Below, piece by piece: positions 62,940-64,000 of a DNA stretch of 64,000 nucleotides. The position numbers were made by a program, and so were the translations under genes. Source of the stretch: Gimesia fumaroli (lineage in GTDB: Bacteria; Planctomycetota; Planctomycetia; Planctomycetales; Planctomycetaceae); assembly GCF_007754425.1 (NCBI RefSeq), contig NZ_CP037452.1:744001-808000 (forward strand), in the 5' to 3' direction. Position 1 is the first letter of the stretch. The number at the start of each line of letters is the position of its first letter. The notes under the pieces were generated by a model. That model saw only the letters and a list, made by a program, of their open reading frames with translations. It had not been told where the DNA came from and did no database searches.

Positions 62940-64000
62940 ATGGTTCAGAAAGTTCATGTCAACGTTGGTACGATTGGTCACATTGACCATGGGAAAACGA
63001 CTCTGACGGCTGCCATTTTGGGAGTTCAGTCGGAGATGGGGTTGGCGCAGGTCAAGTCGTATCAGGATATCGCCAAGGGTGGTATCGTGCGCGATAAGAG
63101 CAAGACGGTGACGATTCTCGCTTCGCATGTTAAATACGAAACGGAAGATCGCACCTATGCCCACATCGACTGTCCCGGCCACGCCGATTATATCAAGAAT
63201 ATGATTTCCGGTGCGGCCCAGATGGATGGTGCGGTGCTGCTGGTTTCTGCCGCCGATGGTCCGATGCCTCAGACGCGCGAGCATATTCTGCTGGCACGGC
63301 AGGTGGGTGTGCCTTATCTGGTCGTGTTTCTTAACAAATGTGATCTGGTGGATGATCCCGATCTGATCGAACTGGTGGAAATGGAAATTCGGGACATGCT
63401 GACACAGTACGGCTTTCCCGGAGACGATGTTCCCTTCATTCGTGGATCTGCAAAACAGGCGCATGACCATCCGGCGGATGAGGGAGCGGCACGGTGTATT
63501 CATCAACTTCTGAATGCACTGGATCGTTCTATCCCTGATCCTGTGCGGATGACCGATAAGCCGTTCTTGATGTCGATTGAAAATGTATTTTCGATCTCAG
63601 GGCGTGGCACGGTTGTGACTGGTAAAATCGAACAGGGAGAGATCCGTGCTGGTGAATCGGTAGAGATCCTCGGTCTGAGTGATGAGACGCGTGTTGATAC
63701 GGTGACACAAGTCGAATCGTTCAGTGCGCTGGTTGAGACCGGTCGTGCTGGTGACAATGTCGGCTGCCTGTTGCGCAAGACCGGATACGACGAAGTGTCG
63801 CGAGGCCAGGTGCTGGCGGTTGCGGGTTCGGTGACACCGTACCGGGATTTTGAAGCGGAAGTGTATGTGTTGAAGAAAGAAGAGGGTGGTCGTCATACGC
63901 CGTTCTTTAACGGATATACGCCGCAGTTTTTCTTCCGCACGACCAACGTCACCGGGACCGCAATGGTTCTGGGAGACGTCGATATGGCTTTGCCCGGCGA
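62940..64000 (+). CDS. EF-Tu-like translational GTPase, divergent paralogue (partial)
   Basis: The first 353 codons of an EF-Tu-family GTPase; the gene runs off the right edge. G1 is [10 protein letters not shown]3 [40 protein letters not shown]4 NKCD and G5 GSAK, all intact. Switch I departs from EF-Tu: where EF-Tu has A-R-G-I-T-I it reads KSKTVTI, with the Mg-site Thr kept. Domain 2 ([29 protein letters not shown]) and the start of domain 3 follow. AAAGGAGG nine bases upstream fixes the start. It lacks the usual tuf neighbours (fusA, secE, nusG, ribosomal genes), so I think it a specialised second copy rather than the main tuf gene. Confidence 0.85.
   Translation, partial: MVQKVHVNVGTIGHIDHGKTTLTAAILGVQSEMGLAQVKSYQDIAKGGIVRDKSKTVTILASHVKYETEDRTYAHIDCPGHADYIKNMISGAAQMDGAVLLVSAADGPMPQTREHILLARQVGVPYLVVFLNKCDLVDDPDLIELVEMEIRDMLTQYGFPGDDVPFIRGSAKQAHDHPADEGAARCIHQLLNALDRSIPDPVRMTDKPFLMSIENVFSISGRGTVVTGKIEQGEIRAGESVEILGLSDETRVDTVTQVESFSALVETGRAGDNVGCLLRKTGYDEVSRGQVLAVAGSVTPYRDFEAEVYVLKKEEGGRHTPFFNGYTPQFFFRTTNVTGTAMVLGDVDMALPG

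Overview
The window is typical planctomycete chromosome, most like the Gimesia/Rubinisphaera branch of Planctomycetaceae. This rests on a DUF1549/DUF1553 cytochrome protein paired with a DUF1501 twin-arginine protein, very large secreted PQQ-like propeller proteins, a DUF1573 protein, an orphan HPr/EI/IIA set, futalosine-pathway menaquinone genes, a lipid A kinase (so an outer membrane with LPS) and a Ser/Thr kinase with a tail beyond its membrane segment. Base composition and codon use look even throughout. I saw no rRNA, tRNA, CRISPR array, transposase, integrase or prophage. The species assignment is inference from gene content.

Layout. 1-1765 (minus): ribosome hibernation factor, PTS IIA, HPr and the start of enzyme I. 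2326-3532: a cysteine-free FmdB-like protein and a secreted protein. 3582-6319 (minus): a Wza-like export lipoprotein and a proline-rich lipoprotein. 6566-8707 (minus): an HD/PAS/GGDEF signalling protein. 9176-14649: an IclR regulator divergent from the cytochrome/DUF1501 pair, with two palindromes between them. 14822-16168: type II NADH dehydrogenase. 16199-21532 (minus): a Mn/Fe-type ABC importer whose two permeases each carry a DtxR-like C-terminal domain, preceded by a 12-bp inverted repeat and followed by a DUF3841 gene. 21643-25391 (minus): a multi-domain esterase and ProC.

25620-34300: MqnA and MqnC overlapping by 32 bases, a NatA/NatB-type ABC exporter whose permease is fused to a CPBP protease, an amidohydrolase that could be the aminofutalosine deaminase, and an unrecognised protein. 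34565-38834: an unrecognised protein, a methyltransferase, and a Ser/Thr kinase overlapping apt. 38968-43577: a CbiX-like protein, a DUF1573 protein, a 1-kb gene-free stretch, a Cys-rich secreted protein and LpxK. 43894-53126: a run of exported proteins, namely a cupredoxin, two PQQ-like propeller proteins, a peroxiredoxin and a thioredoxin-like lipoprotein. 53164-62368: a MoxR-type ATPase, CBS protein, Frr, Pgk, a PhyH-type oxygenase, QueG, DapB, and a membrane protein next to an ExeA-type ATPase. The window ends inside an EF-Tu paralogue with an altered switch I.

The strongest leads for something unusual are the metal importer with built-in DtxR domains and an upstream palindrome, three short palindromic elements at 57474-57675, the EF-Tu paralogue, the exported redox/propeller cluster, and the permease-protease fusion. 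None was checked against a database.
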